Shown here: piece by piece, positions 36,243 to 48,418 of the stretch
How the letters are laid out: each line of letters opens with the position of its first letter
How positions within the stretch are numbered: position 1 is the first letter of the stretch
Assembly (NCBI GenBank): GCA_015075645.1
Contig: JABTUF010000003.1
Coordinates: 310,001 to 374,000, forward strand
Direction of reading: 5' to 3'
Source: Burkholderiales bacterium
GTDB lineage: Bacteria; Pseudomonadota; Gammaproteobacteria; Burkholderiales; Casimicrobiaceae
Length of the DNA: 64,000 bases
Notes under the pieces: model-generated
What the model saw: only the letters and a program-made list of their open reading frames with translations
Database searches by the model: none
Told to the model about the DNA's origin: nothing
Translations under genes and position numbers: made by a program

Positions 36243-37409
36243 ATGACCGTCCCGTTCTCCTACGTCGTGCGCAACCTCGCCGCGCGCCGGCTCACGACCG
36301 CGCTCACGGCCGGCGGCATGGCGCTCGTCGTCTACGTGTTCGCGACGGTGCTGATGCTGGCGGCCGGGCTCGAACGCACGCTGGTCGCGACCGGCAGCGA
36401 CGACAACGTCGTCGTGATCCGGCGCGGATCGCAGACCGAGATCCAGAGCGGCATCGACCGCACGCAGGCGGCGATCGTCGAATCGCTGCCGGGGATCGCG
36501 ACCGGCGCGGACAGCCGGCGGCTGGTCTCGAAGGAGCCGGTCGTGCTGATCAGCCTGCCGAAGCGCGCGTCGGGCAAGCCGTCGAACGTGGTGATCCGGG
36601 GCGTGACACCCGAGGGGTTCGCGCTGCGGCCGCAGGCGCGCATCGTCGCGGGGCGGCTGCCGCGGCCGGGCACCGCGGAGGTCGTCGCGGGTCGCGCGAT
36701 CGCGGACGGCTTTCGCGGCGCCGGCCTCGACGAGTCGGTGCGCTTCGCCTCGCGCGACTGGACCGTCGTCGGCGTGTTCGACGCGGGGGGCACCGGCTTC
36801 GACTCGGAGATCTGGGGCGACGCCGAGCAGATGCTGCAGGCGTTCCGCCGGCTGGGCTATTCGTCGGTGATCTTCAGGCTCGCCGACGGTTCGCGCTTCG
36901 ACGCGGTGCGCGACGCGATCGCCGCCGATCCGCGGCTCACGCTGGAGGCGAAGCGCGAGACCCGCTTCTACGCCGACCAGTCCGAGGCGCTCGCGAAGTT
37001 CATCACCTACCTCGGCACGTCGATCTCGGTGATCTTCTCGCTCGGCGCGATCATCGGGGCGATGATCACGATGTACGCGTCGGTCGCCTCGCGCACCGGC
37101 GAGATCGGCACGCTGCGCGCGCTCGGGTTCTCGCGCGGCGCGATCCTCGTCGCGTTCCTGGTCGAGTCGCTGCTGCTCGGGCTCGCCGGCGGCCTCGTCG
37201 GGCTCGCGGGCGCGTCGGTGATGCAGGCGTTCTCGATCTCGACGATGAACTTCCAGACCTTCGCCGAAGTCGCGTTCTCGTTCGCGCTGACGCCCTCCAT
37301 CGTCGCGGCGTCGCTCGCCTTCGCGCTGGCGATGGGGTTCGTCGGCGGCTTCCTCCCCGCCGCCCGCGCGGCGCGCCTGCGAATCGTCGACGCGCTGAGG
37401 GCGGCGTGA
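36243..37409 (+). CDS. MacB/FtsX-like ABC permease, second copy
   Basis: 388 aa with the same topology: N-terminal helix (FATVLMLAAGLERTLVA region), periplasmic domain and three C-terminal helices, ending ARLRIVDALRAA like its neighbour. The periplasmic domain differs clearly from the first copy, which suggests a specialised heterodimer. Begins 4 bases after the first permease and overlaps the next small ORF by GTGA. Confidence 0.88.
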   Translation: MTVPFSYVVRNLAARRLTTALTAGGMALVVYVFATVLMLAAGLERTLVATGSDDNVVVIRRGSQTEIQSGIDRTQAAIVESLPGIATGADSRRLVSKEPVVLISLPKRASGKPSNVVIRGVTPEGFALRPQARIVAGRLPRPGTAEVVAGRAIADGFRGAGLDESVRFASRDWTVVGVFDAGGTGFDSEIWGDAEQMLQAFRRLGYSSVIFRLADGSRFDAVRDAIAADPRLTLEAKRETRFYADQSEALAKFITYLGTSISVIFSLGAIIGAMITMYASVASRTGEIGTLRALGFSRGAILVAFLVESLLLGLAGGLVGLAGASVMQAFSISTMNFQTFAEVAFSFALTPSIVAASLAFALAMGFVGGFLPAARAARLRIVDALRAA

Positions 37410-37549
37410 CGCTCGACCTCGCGACGCTGCGCCACCTCGCGCGGCTCGTCGGCGGACGGGGTCTTCACGACGACGAGGTCGACCGCTTGCGCGCGTTCGC
37501 GCGCACCCCCGCGCGCGGCCTGCCCGCCACGGACGCCCCGGCGCCATGA
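37406..37549 (+). CDS. Possible 47-residue small protein coupled to its neighbours
   Basis: GTG at 37406 overlaps the upstream permease stop (GTGA) and its own TGA at 37547-37549 overlaps the ATG of the downstream EamA gene (ATGA). The product begins VTLDLATLRHLARLVGG and has a basic, Pro/Ala-rich tail. The double 4-base overlap and compact gene packing favour translation, but no family is recognised and high GC makes chance open frames common. Confidence 0.4.
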   Translation: MTLDLATLRHLARLVGGRGLHDDEVDRLRAFARTPARGLPATDAPAP

Positions 37550-38421
37550 GCTCGACCGCGCTGTTCGCGATCAGCACGATGATCTGGGGCTCGACCTGGC
37601 TCGCGATCACCTTCCAGCTGGGCGTCGTGCCGCCCGAGGTGTCGGTCGTCTACCGCTTCGCACTCGCCGCCGTGCTGCTCGGAGCGTGGTGCGTCGCGAC
37701 CGGACGGTCGATCGCCTTCGCGCCGCGCGTCCACGCCTGGCTCGCGTTCTGGGGCGCGATGATGTTCGGCTTCAACTACGTCGCGGTCTACTACGCCGAG
37801 CAGCACGTGTCGTCCGGGTTCGTCGCGGTCATCTTCTCGACGATGGTGTTCATGAGCCCGCTCGGCATGCGGGTTTTCTTCGGCGCAGCGCTCACCGCGC
37901 GGATGTTCGTCGCCGCGACCCTCGGCGTCGCGGGCGTCGCGCTCATGTTCCTGCCGGAGCTGCGCTCGGCGGGCGGCGGCGGTTCGGCGGCCGCGGGCAT
38001 GCTCTGGGCGCTCGCCGGCACCGCGATCGCGACCGGCGGCAATCTCGCGGCGGTGCGCAACCACGCATGGGGCCTGCCGCTGCTGCCCGCGACCGCGTGG
38101 GGCATGACCTGGGGCGCCGCGAGCGCGGCGGTGGTCGCGCTCGTCCAGGGCGTCGAATGGACCTTCGACGCGCGGATGCCCTACGTGCTGTCGCTCCTCT
38201 ACCTGACGGTGTTCGGGAGCGTCGCGGCGTTCACGGCGTACCTGCTGCTCATCCGGCAGGTGGGCGCGCAGCCCGCGGCCTACGTCGGCGTGTCGACGCC
38301 GGTGATCGCGATGGCGCTCTCGACGATCTTCGAGGGTTACCGCTGGACGCCCACGGCGTTCGCCGGCGTGGCGCTCGCCATCGCGGGGAACGTCATGGCG
38401 CTGCGCTCCGGCCGCAAATGA
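37546..38421 (+). CDS. EamA/DMT-family transporter
   Basis: 291 aa, ten predicted membrane spans as two EamA repeats. Begins MSSTALFAISTMIWGSTWLAI, with the typical WGSTW motif, and has VYYAEQHVSSGFVAVIFSTMVFM in the first half and AAYVGVSTPVIAMALSTIFEGY near the end. Substrate unknown; relatives export amino acids or purines. It overlaps the possible small ORF and converges on a Bug receptor gene. Confidence 0.86.
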   Translation: MSSTALFAISTMIWGSTWLAITFQLGVVPPEVSVVYRFALAAVLLGAWCVATGRSIAFAPRVHAWLAFWGAMMFGFNYVAVYYAEQHVSSGFVAVIFSTMVFMSPLGMRVFFGAALTARMFVAATLGVAGVALMFLPELRSAGGGGSAAAGMLWALAGTAIATGGNLAAVRNHAWGLPLLPATAWGMTWGAASAAVVALVQGVEWTFDARMPYVLSLLYLTVFGSVAAFTAYLLLIRQVGAQPAAYVGVSTPVIAMALSTIFEGYRWTPTAFAGVALAIAGNVMALRSGRK

Positions 38422-38452
38422 GCCGCCCGCGGGCGACGCGCGGCGACACCGA

Positions 38453-39418
38453 TCACTGGAACGTCAGCCGGGCATCCGCGACGAGCTTCTTCCAGTTCGC
38501 GAGGTCCTTCGCGATCAGCGCGCCGAGCGCCGCCGGCTCGCCGGGGATGAGTTCGGCGCCCTCGCGTTCGAGGCGCTCGCGGACGTCGGGCTGCGCGAGC
38601 ACGCGCTGCACCTCGGCGGCGATCCTCGCGATCGGCTCGCGAGGCGTGCCGGCGGGCGCGACGATGCCCCAGTAGTTGATCACCTCGGCGTTCTCGACCC
38701 CCTGCTCCTGCCACGACGGCACGTCGGGCATCTGCGGGATGCGCTTGTGGCCGGTCACCGCGAGCACGCGCACGCGCTTCTCGGCGGCGAGCGGCAGCGT
38801 CGCCGGAATCGACGCGGTCATCGCCTGCAGCGTGCCGCCGAGGAGGTCCTTCGTCGCGTCGGCGATGCCGCGGTAGGGCACGTGGACGAGCGTCGTGCCG
38901 GTGCGCGCCATGAAGAGTTCGAGCGCGAGGTGGTTGACGCTCCCGGCGCCGGCCGAGCCGTAGTTGAGCCGGCCGGGTTCGCGTCGCGCGAGTTCGATGA
39001 ACTCGCGCATCGTCGAGGCCGGCACCGACGGCGCGACGACGAACGCGAGCGGGCCCGACGCGATCGGCGCGACCGGCACGAACTGCGCGATCGGGTCGTA
39101 GCCCGGATTCTTCGACGATGCGGCCACGGTCGTGAACGGGGAGGCGACGAACAGGAGCGTGTAGCCGTCGGCTTCCGACTTCGCGACTTCCGCGGCGCCG
39201 ATCGCGCCGCCCGCGCCGGTCCGGTTCTCGACCACGACCTGCTGCCCCAGGCGATCGGAGAGCTTGTGCGCGACGAAGCGCGCGACGGTGTCGGTGCCCG
39301 CGCCCGGCGTGAACGGCACGACGAGCCGGATCGGCTTCGTCGGGTAGGCCCCCTGCGCGAAGGCGGACAGCGCGGCGAGCGACAGAAGGACGGCGGCGAG
39401 TCGGCGCAGGAGGGTCAT
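38453..39418 (-). CDS. Bug/TctC-type tripartite tricarboxylate transporter receptor
   Basis: 321 aa with a Sec signal (LLRRLAAVLLSLAALSAFAQGAYP). Family hallmarks: PIRLVVPFTPGAGTDTVAR, VVENRTGAGGAIGAAEVAKSEADGYTLL, LNYGSAGAGSVNHLALE, HVPYRG. It binds a small carboxylate-type ligand in the periplasm. No membrane subunits are adjacent. The start at 39418 is chosen because it begins the signal peptide. Separate from the panC operon by 114 bases. Confidence 0.92.
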   Translation of the reverse strand: MTLLRRLAAVLLSLAALSAFAQGAYPTKPIRLVVPFTPGAGTDTVARFVAHKLSDRLGQQVVVENRTGAGGAIGAAEVAKSEADGYTLLFVASPFTTVAASSKNPGYDPIAQFVPVAPIASGPLAFVVAPSVPASTMREFIELARREPGRLNYGSAGAGSVNHLALELFMARTGTTLVHVPYRGIADATKDLLGGTLQAMTASIPATLPLAAEKRVRVLAVTGHKRIPQMPDVPSWQEQGVENAEVINYWGIVAPAGTPREPIARIAAEVQRVLAQPDVRERLEREGAELIPGEPAALGALIAKDLANWKKLVADARLTFQ

Positions 39419-39532
39419 GGGTGGAGGGGACTTCCCGGGAGGACGAGGGCGAATGTTGACACGACTGGACGGCGGCGGCACGGCCCCGGGCCAGACGGAA
39501 CCGGGAGCCGGCGGCCGGTTCCGCCGGAGCGA

Positions 39533-41038
<1,506 letters not shown>

Positions 41039-41545
41039 TCAGGCGCCGCCGTGCGATCGCGTGCGCTCGATCCGCTGCCCCCGCACCCGCGGCAACGCCG
41101 CGCGCGCGAGACCCCTGCCGGGGATCCGCGCCGCCGGCGCGACGTCGGTGAGCGGTCTCAGCACGAAGGCCCGTTCGTGCATCCGCGGATGCGGGATCAC
41201 GATTCCCGGCGCGGCGAGCCGCCTGCGCCCGAAGAGCAGCAGGTCGAGGTCGAGCGTGCGCGGCGCGCGCGCCGGAGCGCCGGCGACGCGCCGGCGGCCG
41301 TGCCTCCGTTCGATCGCGAACAGCCGCGCGAGCAGCGCGCGCGGCGCGAGCCGCGTGTCGAGCTGCGCGACCGCGTTGACGTAGTCGGGCTGCGCGCCGT
41401 TCGTGCCCACCGGCGCGGAGAGGTAGGCGGGCGACACCGCGACGACGCGCGTCAGCGGCAGGCGTCCGAGCGCGCGGACCGCGCGTGCGAGCTGGCGGCG
41501 CGGATGCTCCAGGTTGCTGCCGAGGCCGACGTGCGCGACGCTCAT
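41039..41545 (-). CDS. folK: FolK, 6-hydroxymethyl-dihydropterin pyrophosphokinase
   Basis: 168 aa. Begins AHVGLGSNLEHPRRQL, with the HPPK motifs SPAYLSAPVG, QPDYVNAVAQLDT and the signature R-A-P-R-T-L-D-L-D-L-L-L-F before PHPRMHERAFVLRPL. It transfers pyrophosphate to the pterin in folate synthesis. The start overlaps the pcnB stop by 4 bases (ATGA), so translation is probably coupled within rluE-pcnB-folK-kinase-panC. Confidence 0.95.
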   Translation of the reverse strand: MSVAHVGLGSNLEHPRRQLARAVRALGRLPLTRVVAVSPAYLSAPVGTNGAQPDYVNAVAQLDTRLAPRALLARLFAIERRHGRRRVAGAPARAPRTLDLDLLLFGRRRLAAPGIVIPHPRMHERAFVLRPLTDVAPAARIPGRGLARAALPRVRGQRIERTRSHGGA

Positions 41546-42918
41546 GCCGGTTCGGCATCGCCCGCCGGCGCGTCGCCTTGCGCGGCGGCCGGGTCCGTGC
41601 CGCCATCTCCGCCGGCGCGGCGGCCGCGGCCACGCGAGCGGCGGCGCTTGCGCTTCGGCGCCTCGTCGGGCTTCAGCATCGCCTCGCGCTCGCCGTGCGA
41701 CGCGTCCTGGAAGCGTGTCCACCAGTCGACCAGCGCGGGGTCGACTTCGCCCGCTTCGGCGCGGATCGCGAGGAAGTCGTAGGCGGCACGGAAGCGCGGG
41801 TGCTCGAGGAGCTTCGCCGGCCGCGCGCCGGCGCGCTGCTCGAAGCGCGGCTGCAGCGACCAGATCTCCTTGATCGTCGCCTCGAAGCGCCGCGGGATCG
41901 CGATGCGCTGCGCCTGCTGCTCGAGCACGCGGTCCATCGCCTCGAGGAGCGAGGGCAGCGGCTTGGCGCCGGACTTCTTCGCCGCGTTCCAGTGGACGAT
42001 GACCTCGTGCCACAGGAGCGTCGCGAACAGGAACGCGGGCGACACGCCCAGGTCCTCGCGCACGCGGCGGTCGGTGTGCGCGAGCGCCACGTCGATGAAC
42101 TTCTGGCCGAGCGGCTGCTCGAGGATCACGTCGAGCAGCGGCAGGAGCCCGTGCGCGAGGCCGTGCGCACGCAGCGCCTCGAGCGTCTTCGCCGCGTGCC
42201 CGGAGAGCAGGAGCTTCTGCATCTCGTCGAACAGCCGGGCGGGCGGCACGTTCGAGACCAGCGGCGCGAGCTTCGGGATCGGCGCCGCGGTGCGCTTGTC
42301 GACGGTGACGCCGACCTTGGTCGCGAGGCGCACCGCGCGCAGCATGCGGACCGGATCCTCGCGGAAACGCGTGACCGGCGGGCCGATGAGTCGCAGGCGC
42401 CGCGAACGCACGTCCGCGACGCCGCCCACGTAGTCCCAGACCTCCTCGGTCGCCGGGTCGAAGTACAACGCGTTGATCGTGAAGTCGCGGCGGACGGCGT
42501 CCTCGCCCTGCGTCCCGTACACGTTGTCCGAGATGAGGCGCCCGTGCTCGTCGGTCGCGTCCTCGGCCTTCTGCGGCGCCCGGAAGGTCGACACCTCGAT
42601 GACCTCGTTGCCGACGTGCACGTGCACGAGGCGGAAGCGCCGGCCGATGATGAACGCGCGCCGGAACAGCGGCTTCACCTGCTCGGGCGTCGCGTCGGTC
42701 GCGACGTCGAAGTCCTTGGGCGCGAGGCCCAGCATCAGGTCGCGCACCGCACCGCCGACGACGAACGCCTTGAAGCCCGCGTCCTGCAATCGCCGGGTCA
42801 CGGTGCGCGCGGCGTAGCTCACCTGGTCGCGCCGGACCGGGTGCGCGTCGGCGCGGTGGATCGTCGGCTCGCCCGACGCGCGGCCCGGCCAGAAGCGTGC
42901 GATCAGGCGGCGGATCAT
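41542..42918 (-). CDS. pcnB: PcnB, poly(A) polymerase I
   Basis: 458 aa. The class II nucleotidyltransferase head shows [31 protein letters not shown] with the catalytic DxD, followed by [13 protein letters not shown] and the neck/body domains. The C-terminal Lys/Arg tail ([14 protein letters not shown]) is typical of PcnB rather than CCA-adding enzyme. It polyadenylates RNA for decay. Start ATG 42918 overlaps the rluE stop. Confidence 0.94.
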   Translation of the reverse strand: MIRRLIARFWPGRASGEPTIHRADAHPVRRDQVSYAARTVTRRLQDAGFKAFVVGGAVRDLMLGLAPKDFDVATDATPEQVKPLFRRAFIIGRRFRLVHVHVGNEVIEVSTFRAPQKAEDATDEHGRLISDNVYGTQGEDAVRRDFTINALYFDPATEEVWDYVGGVADVRSRRLRLIGPPVTRFREDPVRMLRAVRLATKVGVTVDKRTAAPIPKLAPLVSNVPPARLFDEMQKLLLSGHAAKTLEALRAHGLAHGLLPLLDVILEQPLGQKFIDVALAHTDRRVREDLGVSPAFLFATLLWHEVIVHWNAAKKSGAKPLPSLLEAMDRVLEQQAQRIAIPRRFEATIKEIWSLQPRFEQRAGARPAKLLEHPRFRAAYDFLAIRAEAGEVDPALVDWWTRFQDASHGEREAMLKPDEAPKRKRRRSRGRGRRAGGDGGTDPAAAQGDAPAGDAEPA

Positions 42919-43601
42919 CCTGGGCGTGAACGGCGGGACGGGGGGCGCGCGTGCGGCCGCGGCGCCGGGGACCGGGGCAACGAAACGGCGGCGGATGATA
43001 GCACGCGCGCGTCGGCGGTCTCCTCGCGCGACTCGCCCGGACGCAGGGCGCCCAGCGTCCACGGCCCGACGGCGACACGCACGAGCCGCAGCGTGGGCAG
43101 GCCGACCGCCGCGGTCATCCGACGCACCTGGCGGTTGCGTCCTTCCGTGAGCGTGATCTCGAGCCACGAGGTCGGGATCGCCGCGCGGTACCGGATCGGG
43201 GGCTCGCGCGTCCACAGCGACGCCGGCGCCCCGATGCGTCGCGCGCGTGCAGGCGCGGTCGGACCGTCCGCGAGCGTCACGCCGTTCGCGAGCGCGGCGA
43301 GCGCGGCATCGCCCGCGATGCCTTCCACCTGCGCCCAGTAGGTCTTCGCGAGCTTGTGGCGCGGATGCGCGATGCGCGCCTGCAGCGCGCCGTCGGCGGT
43401 GAGGACCACGAGCCCTTCGCTGTCGGCGTCGAGCCGGCCCGCGGGATAGACGTCCCGGCGGTCGATGAAGTCCGCGAGCGACGGCCGGCCGGCGGGCGAA
43501 CGGAACTGGCAGAGCACGCCGAACGGCTTGTTGAGCAGCACGACGGTGGAGCGCGCGGCGCGTGCCCCGGGAGCGTGCCGGGTCGGGCGGGCGGGAGTCA
43601 C
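42915..43601 (-). CDS. rluE: RluE-like 23S rRNA pseudouridine synthase
   Basis: 228 aa from a GTG at 43601, the best in-frame start; no ATG is near. Lacks an N-terminal S4 domain and opens with [17 protein letters not shown], as RluE does. The catalytic Asp lies in [40 protein letters not shown] is the typical later motif. RluE modifies one uridine of 23S rRNA. A Pro/Arg-rich extension at the C-terminus (about 35 residues) is unusual. Divergent from icd. Confidence 0.85.
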   Translation of the reverse strand: MTPARPTRHAPGARAARSTVVLLNKPFGVLCQFRSPAGRPSLADFIDRRDVYPAGRLDADSEGLVVLTADGALQARIAHPRHKLAKTYWAQVEGIAGDAALAALANGVTLADGPTAPARARRIGAPASLWTREPPIRYRAAIPTSWLEITLTEGRNRQVRRMTAAVGLPTLRLVRVAVGPWTLGALRPGESREETADARVLSSAAVSLPRSPAPRPHARPPSRRSRPG

Positions 43602-43726
43602 GGCGCGATGGGCATGGGGGGCGAAATGGCGGATAATGACGGGCTTTGCCGCCCCATGCGGCGGCGTGCCTTCGCCGGACGTCCGGCCGCACGGCGCGCC
43701 GATCCCTTCCACGGAGAGTCTCCAGC

Positions 43727-44980
43727 ATGTACCAGCACGTCAAGGTCCCCGCCGGCGGCCAGAAGATCACCGTCAACAAGGACTTCACGCTCAACGTCCC
43801 CGACCACCCGATCATCCCCTACATCGAGGGCGATGGCACCGGTGTCGACATCACGCCGGTGATGATCAAGGTGGTCGATGCCGCGGTCGCGAAGGCCTAC
43901 GGCGGCAAGCGCAAGATCCACTGGATGGAGATCTACGCGGGCGAGAAGGCCACCCGCGTCTACGGTCCCGACGTGTGGCTGCCCGACGAGACGCTCGCGA
44001 TCGTCAAGGACTACGTCGTCTCGATCAAGGGGCCGCTCACCACGCCGGTCGGCGGCGGCATCCGCTCGCTCAACGTCGCGCTGCGCCAGGAACTCGACCT
44101 CTACGTCTGCCTGCGCCCGGTGCGCTGGTTCCGCGGCGTGCCCTCGCCGGTCAAGGAGCCCGAGAAGGTCGACATGGTGATCTTCCGCGAGAACTCGGAA
44201 GACATCTACGCGGGCATCGAGTGGGCCGCGGAGACCCCGCAGGCGAAGAAGGTCATCGACTTCCTCGTGAAGGAGATGGGGGTCAAGAAGATCCGCTTCC
44301 CGGCGACCTCGGGCATCGGCATCAAGCCGGTGTCGCGCGAAGGCTCGGACCGCCTGATCCGGCGCGCGATCCAGTACGCGATCGACAACGACCGCCGCTC
44401 GGTCACGCTCGTGCACAAGGGCAACATCCAGAAGTTCACCGAGGGCGCGTTCCGCGACTGGGGCTACGCGCTCGCCGCGCGCGAGTTCGGCGCGAAGCCG
44501 CTCGACGGCGGACCGTGGATGTCGTTCAGGAGCCCGAAGTCGGGCAAGGACATCGTGATCAAGGACGTGATCACCGACGCGATGCTGCAGCAGATCCTGC
44601 TGCGGCCCGCCGAGTACGACGTGATCGCGACGCTCAACCTCAACGGCGACTACATCAGCGACGCGCTGGCCGCGGAAGTCGGCGGCATCGGCATCGCGCC
44701 GGGCGCGAACCTCTCCGACGTCGTCGCCAACTTCGAGGCGACGCACGGCACGGCGCCGAAGTACGCCGGCAAGGACTACGTGAATCCCGGCTCCGAGATC
44801 CTGTCGGCCGAGATGATGCTGGTCCACATGGGCTGGCGCGAGGCGGCGAAGGTGATCATCGACTCGCTCGAGAAGACCATCGGCGACAAGGTCGTGACCT
44901 ACGATTTCGCCCGTCTGATGGAGGGGGCGAAGCAGGTGTCGTGCTCGGGATTCGGCCAGGCGATGATCGAGCGCATGTAG
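43727..44980 (+). CDS. icd: Icd, NADP-dependent isocitrate dehydrogenase
   Basis: 417 aa, the E. coli-type homodimeric length. [14 protein letters not shown], the [23 protein letters not shown] substrate loop with the regulatory Ser, [14 protein letters not shown] and the NADP-selective C-terminal region ([25 protein letters not shown]) are all intact. It makes 2-oxoglutarate in the TCA cycle. With isocitrate lyase at 60763, both branches at isocitrate are in this window. The start is preceded by GGAGAG. Confidence 0.96.
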   Translation: MYQHVKVPAGGQKITVNKDFTLNVPDHPIIPYIEGDGTGVDITPVMIKVVDAAVAKAYGGKRKIHWMEIYAGEKATRVYGPDVWLPDETLAIVKDYVVSIKGPLTTPVGGGIRSLNVALRQELDLYVCLRPVRWFRGVPSPVKEPEKVDMVIFRENSEDIYAGIEWAAETPQAKKVIDFLVKEMGVKKIRFPATSGIGIKPVSREGSDRLIRRAIQYAIDNDRRSVTLVHKGNIQKFTEGAFRDWGYALAAREFGAKPLDGGPWMSFRSPKSGKDIVIKDVITDAMLQQILLRPAEYDVIATLNLNGDYISDALAAEVGGIGIAPGANLSDVVANFEATHGTAPKYAGKDYVNPGSEILSAEMMLVHMGWREAAKVIIDSLEKTIGDKVVTYDFARLMEGAKQVSCSGFGQAMIERM

Positions 44981-45130
44981 GTTCCCGCGACGGCGGTGGG
45001 GACTTGCCTTGGGGGGGGGGCGCTGCGGCGCCCCTCGGACGTTCCGCGATACGCGCGCGCGACCGCCGCGCCGTTCCGGTGCAACTCCCCCGCCCGCCGC
45101 GCGCGCCAGGTCCGCCGTGGCGGACGCCGG

Positions 45131-45160
45131 AAAAAGCGAAGGCCCGCAGGGCGGGCCTTC
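45131..45160 (-). terminator. Intrinsic terminator of the cold-shock gene
   Basis: Read leftward, GAAGGCCCGC-CCT-GCGGGCCTTC forms a perfect 10-base stem with a 3-base loop (45138-45160) followed by GCTTTTT. It is 36 bases past the stop. A second stem, TCCGGCCCC/GGGGCCGGA at 45171-45190, lies between. Confidence 0.85.
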
Positions 45161-45195
45161 GTCGAACGCCTCCGGCCCCGAGGGGCCGGAAAGGT

Positions 45196-45399
45196 TCAGG
45201 TCGTCTGGATGTTCGAGGCCTGCTTTCCCTTCGGGCCCTGGGTGACCTCGAAGCTCACCTTCTGGCCTTCCTTGAGGGATTTGAAGCCCTGCATGTTGAT
45301 CGCGGAGAAATGGGCGAACAGGTCCTCGCCGCCGCCGTCCGGCGTGATGAATCCGAACCCCTTGGCGTCGTTGAACCACTTCACGGTGCCGGTAGGCAT
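45196..45399 (-). CDS. CspA-family cold-shock protein
   Basis: 67 aa, a single cold-shock domain. RNP1 (KGFGFITP) and RNP2 (DLFAHFSAI) nucleic-acid-binding motifs are intact, beginning [13 protein letters not shown]. It acts as an RNA chaperone. The spacer to clpS (45400-45656, 257 bases) includes a long A/T-mixed leader, as cold-shock mRNAs often have. A strong intrinsic terminator follows. Confidence 0.96.
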   Translation of the reverse strand: MPTGTVKWFNDAKGFGFITPDGGGEDLFAHFSAINMQGFKSLKEGQKVSFEVTQGPKGKQASNIQTT

Positions 45400-45656
45400 A
45401 TTGCTTGTACCTCTCGAAGATTGGAACGGGTGCTTGGTCGGCGGGCGCGGGCGCCGTTCGTCGGACGCACGGCGGAAGACCGGCGGACCGGGGCGACGAC
45501 CGCTCTCGGGCACAGGCCTGCCCGGAGCCAAACGCGATGTTTTTACGCGCCCGCGGCCTGTGACGTCAAGAACCTCCCGGCCGACGGGGCTTCCCCTTGA
45601 AAAAACTGTTGCAATCATCAAACATAGTCCCCAATTCCCCTGCGGATCCCACGGCG

Positions 45657-45965
45657 ATGGCCACCCAGGAGCGACACGGCGGCCTGCTCGAGGCCGAGAA
45701 GGTCAAGACCAAGCCGCCGCCGCTGTACAAGGTCCTGCTCCTGAACGACGACTACACCCCGATGGACTTTGTGGTCGTCGTCCTTCAGACTGTATTCGCC
45801 ATGGGCCGGGAGAAGGCGACCCGGGTGATGCTGCAGGTGCATCGCGAAGGCATGGGCGTGTGCGGCACGTTCACGCGGGAGATCGCCGCCGCGAAGGTCG
45901 ACCAGGTGATCGGCCTCGCCCGGAAGCACCAGCACCCGCTCCAGTGCACGATGGAAGAGACTTGA
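45657..45965 (+). CDS. clpS: ClpS, ClpA adaptor for N-degron substrates
   Basis: 102 aa from ATG 45657; a TTG at 45597 would add 20 residues outside the family norm. The motif [21 protein letters not shown], with the Asn-Asp-Asp pocket for N-terminal Leu/Phe/Tyr/Trp, and [20 protein letters not shown] are present, ending PLQCTMEET. It delivers N-degron proteins to ClpAP. clpA follows 88 bases later, the standard pair. Confidence 0.95.
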   Translation: MATQERHGGLLEAEKVKTKPPPLYKVLLLNDDYTPMDFVVVVLQTVFAMGREKATRVMLQVHREGMGVCGTFTREIAAAKVDQVIGLARKHQHPLQCTMEET

Positions 45966-46053
45966 ACGTTACGGACAACAAGAAGGCGGGTGTGGTGGGG
46001 GATGACGTGCCGGCGTGGATCCCGGCAGGCAGTGTCGAGGTCGGAGTCACGCA

Positions 46054-48330
46054 ATGATCGCGCAGGAACTCGAAGTCTCCCTGCACATGGCCTTCGTCGA
46101 GGCCAGGCAGAAGCAGCACGAATTCATCACCGTCGAGCACCTGCTGCTCGCGATGCTCGACAACCCGTCGGCGGCCGAGGTGCTGAAGGCCTGCGGCGTC
46201 GACCTCGAGGAACTCCGCGGCGTCCTCAACGACTTCATCGCGGAGCACACGCCGCGGCTCGCCGCCCATTCCGACGCGGACACCCAGCCGACGCAGGGCT
46301 TCCAGCGCGTGATCCAGCGCGCGATCCTGCACGTGCAATCGTCGGGCAAGAAGGAGGTCACCGGCGCCAACGTGCTGGTGGCGATCTTCGGCGAGAAGGA
46401 ATCGCACGCGGTCTATTTCCTCAACCAGCGCGGCGTGACGCGGCTCGACGTCGTCAACTACATCGCGCACGGCATCACCAAGACCCCGCAGAAGAAGGAG
46501 GAGAAGGCGGAGTCGAAGGAAGAGGGCGAGGGAGGCGGCGAGTCGCAGGGCGCGCTCGACAACTACACGATCAACCTGAACCAGCTCGCGCGGAACGGCA
46601 AGCTCGATCCGCTGATCGGCCGCGCGAACGAGCTGGAGCGCGTCGTGCAGGTGCTGTGCCGCCGGCGCAAGAACAATCCGCTGCTGGTCGGCGAGGCCGG
46701 CGTGGGCAAGACCGCGATCGCGGAAGGGCTCGCACGGCGCATCAACGAGGGCGAGGTGCCCGAGCTCCTGCTCGAGCACCAGGTCTACGCGCTCGACATG
46801 GGCGCGCTCCTCGCGGGCACCAAGTATCGGGGCGACTTCGAGCAGCGCCTGAAGGCGGTGCTGAAGCAGCTCGTCGACAACCCGAAGTCGATCCTGTTCA
46901 TCGACGAGATCCACACGATCATCGGCGCCGGCGCGGCGTCCGGCGGGACGCTCGACGCGTCGAACCTGCTGAAGCCCGCGCTGTCGCAGGGCACGCTCAA
47001 GTGCATCGGCGCGACGACCTACACCGAGTTTCGCCAGATCTTCGAGAAGGATCACGCGCTGTCGCGCCGTTTCCAGAAGATCGACGTGCCCGAGCCGACG
47101 GTCGCCGAGACGATCGAGATCCTGAAGGGGCTGAAGAGCCGCTTCGAGCAGCACCACGGCGTCAAGTACTCGCCGGCGGCGATCACCAGCGCCGCCGAGC
47201 TGGCCGCGCGCTACATCAACGACCGCCACCTGCCGGACAAGGCGATCGACGTGATCGACGAGGCGGGCGCGGCGCAGAAGATCCTGCCGAAGTCGAAGCA
47301 GAAGAAGGTGATCGGCAAGGGCGAGGTCGAGGACATCGTCGCGAAGATCGCCCGCATCCCGGCGAAGAACGTCTCGTCGGACGACCGCAACGCGCTCCGC
47401 ACGCTCGACCGCGACCTGAAGAACGTCGTGTTCGGCCAGGACCAGGCGATCGACGCGCTCGTCGCCGCGATCCGCATGGCGCGGTCGGGCCTGGGACACC
47501 CCGCCAAGCCGATCGGCAACTTCCTGTTCTCCGGGCCGACCGGGGTCGGCAAGACCGAGGTCGCGAAGCAGCTCGCCTACTGCCTCGGCGTCGAGCTGAT
47601 CCGCTTCGACATGTCCGAGTACATGGAACGCCACGCGGTGTCGCGCCTCATCGGCGCGCCGCCGGGCTACGTCGGCTTCGACCAGGGCGGCCAGCTCACC
47701 GAGGCGATCACCAAGCACCCGTACAGCGTGCTGCTGCTGGACGAGATCGAGAAGGCGCACCCGGACATCTACAGCGTGCTCCTGCAGGTGATGGACCACG
47801 GCACGCTGACCGACAACAACGGGCGCAAGGCGGACTTCCGCAACGTCACGATCATCATGACGACGAACGCGGGCGCCGCGGAACTCGCGAAGGGCACGAT
47901 CGGCTTCACCAACGCGATCGAGGCCGGCGACGAGATGGCCGAGATCAAGCGCCTCTTCACGCCGGAGTTCCGCAACCGGCTCGACGCGACGATCTCGTTC
48001 CGCTCGCTCGACCCGGAGGTGATCCTGCGCGTCGTCGACAAGTTCCTGCTCGAACTCGAGCAGCAGCTCGTCGAGAAGAAGGTCGAGCCGACGTTCACCG
48101 CGCCGCTCAAGGCGTACCTCGCGAAGAAGGGCTTCGACCCGAAGATGGGCGCGCGCCCGATGGCGCGCCTGATCCAGGACCTGATCCGCAAGGCGCTCGC
48201 CGACGAACTCCTGTTCGGCCGGCTCGCGAGCGGCGGCAAGGTCACGGTCGACCTCGACGAGCACGACAAGGTGAAGCTCGTGTTCGAGGAGGTCGCGCAG
48301 GCGCCCACGCCGGAGGCGGAGCCGGCCTGA
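46054..48330 (+). CDS. clpA: ClpA, AAA+ unfoldase of the ClpAP protease
   Basis: 758 aa. N-terminal repeat domain ([24 protein letters not shown]), AAA-1 with Walker A GEAGVGKT and Walker [12 protein letters not shown]-2 with GPTGVGKT and [13 protein letters not shown], and a short middle region without the ClpB coiled-coil propeller: this is ClpA. The ClpP-docking IGF-type loop and C-terminal sensor-2 [10 protein letters not shown] are visible. It begins [12 protein letters not shown]. Confidence 0.96.
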   Translation: MIAQELEVSLHMAFVEARQKQHEFITVEHLLLAMLDNPSAAEVLKACGVDLEELRGVLNDFIAEHTPRLAAHSDADTQPTQGFQRVIQRAILHVQSSGKKEVTGANVLVAIFGEKESHAVYFLNQRGVTRLDVVNYIAHGITKTPQKKEEKAESKEEGEGGGESQGALDNYTINLNQLARNGKLDPLIGRANELERVVQVLCRRRKNNPLLVGEAGVGKTAIAEGLARRINEGEVPELLLEHQVYALDMGALLAGTKYRGDFEQRLKAVLKQLVDNPKSILFIDEIHTIIGAGAASGGTLDASNLLKPALSQGTLKCIGATTYTEFRQIFEKDHALSRRFQKIDVPEPTVAETIEILKGLKSRFEQHHGVKYSPAAITSAAELAARYINDRHLPDKAIDVIDEAGAAQKILPKSKQKKVIGKGEVEDIVAKIARIPAKNVSSDDRNALRTLDRDLKNVVFGQDQAIDALVAAIRMARSGLGHPAKPIGNFLFSGPTGVGKTEVAKQLAYCLGVELIRFDMSEYMERHAVSRLIGAPPGYVGFDQGGQLTEAITKHPYSVLLLDEIEKAHPDIYSVLLQVMDHGTLTDNNGRKADFRNVTIIMTTNAGAAELAKGTIGFTNAIEAGDEMAEIKRLFTPEFRNRLDATISFRSLDPEVILRVVDKFLLELEQQLVEKKVEPTFTAPLKAYLAKKGFDPKMGARPMARLIQDLIRKALADELLFGRLASGGKVTVDLDEHDKVKLVFEEVAQAPTPEAEPA

Positions 48331-48418
48331 GGTCGAGGGCAGTTCGGGGAACGCGCGGCGCCCGGCGACCGCGGGTCCCGGAGGCATCGGTCCGCGGGCG
48401 TTGTCCCGACAGGCGATG

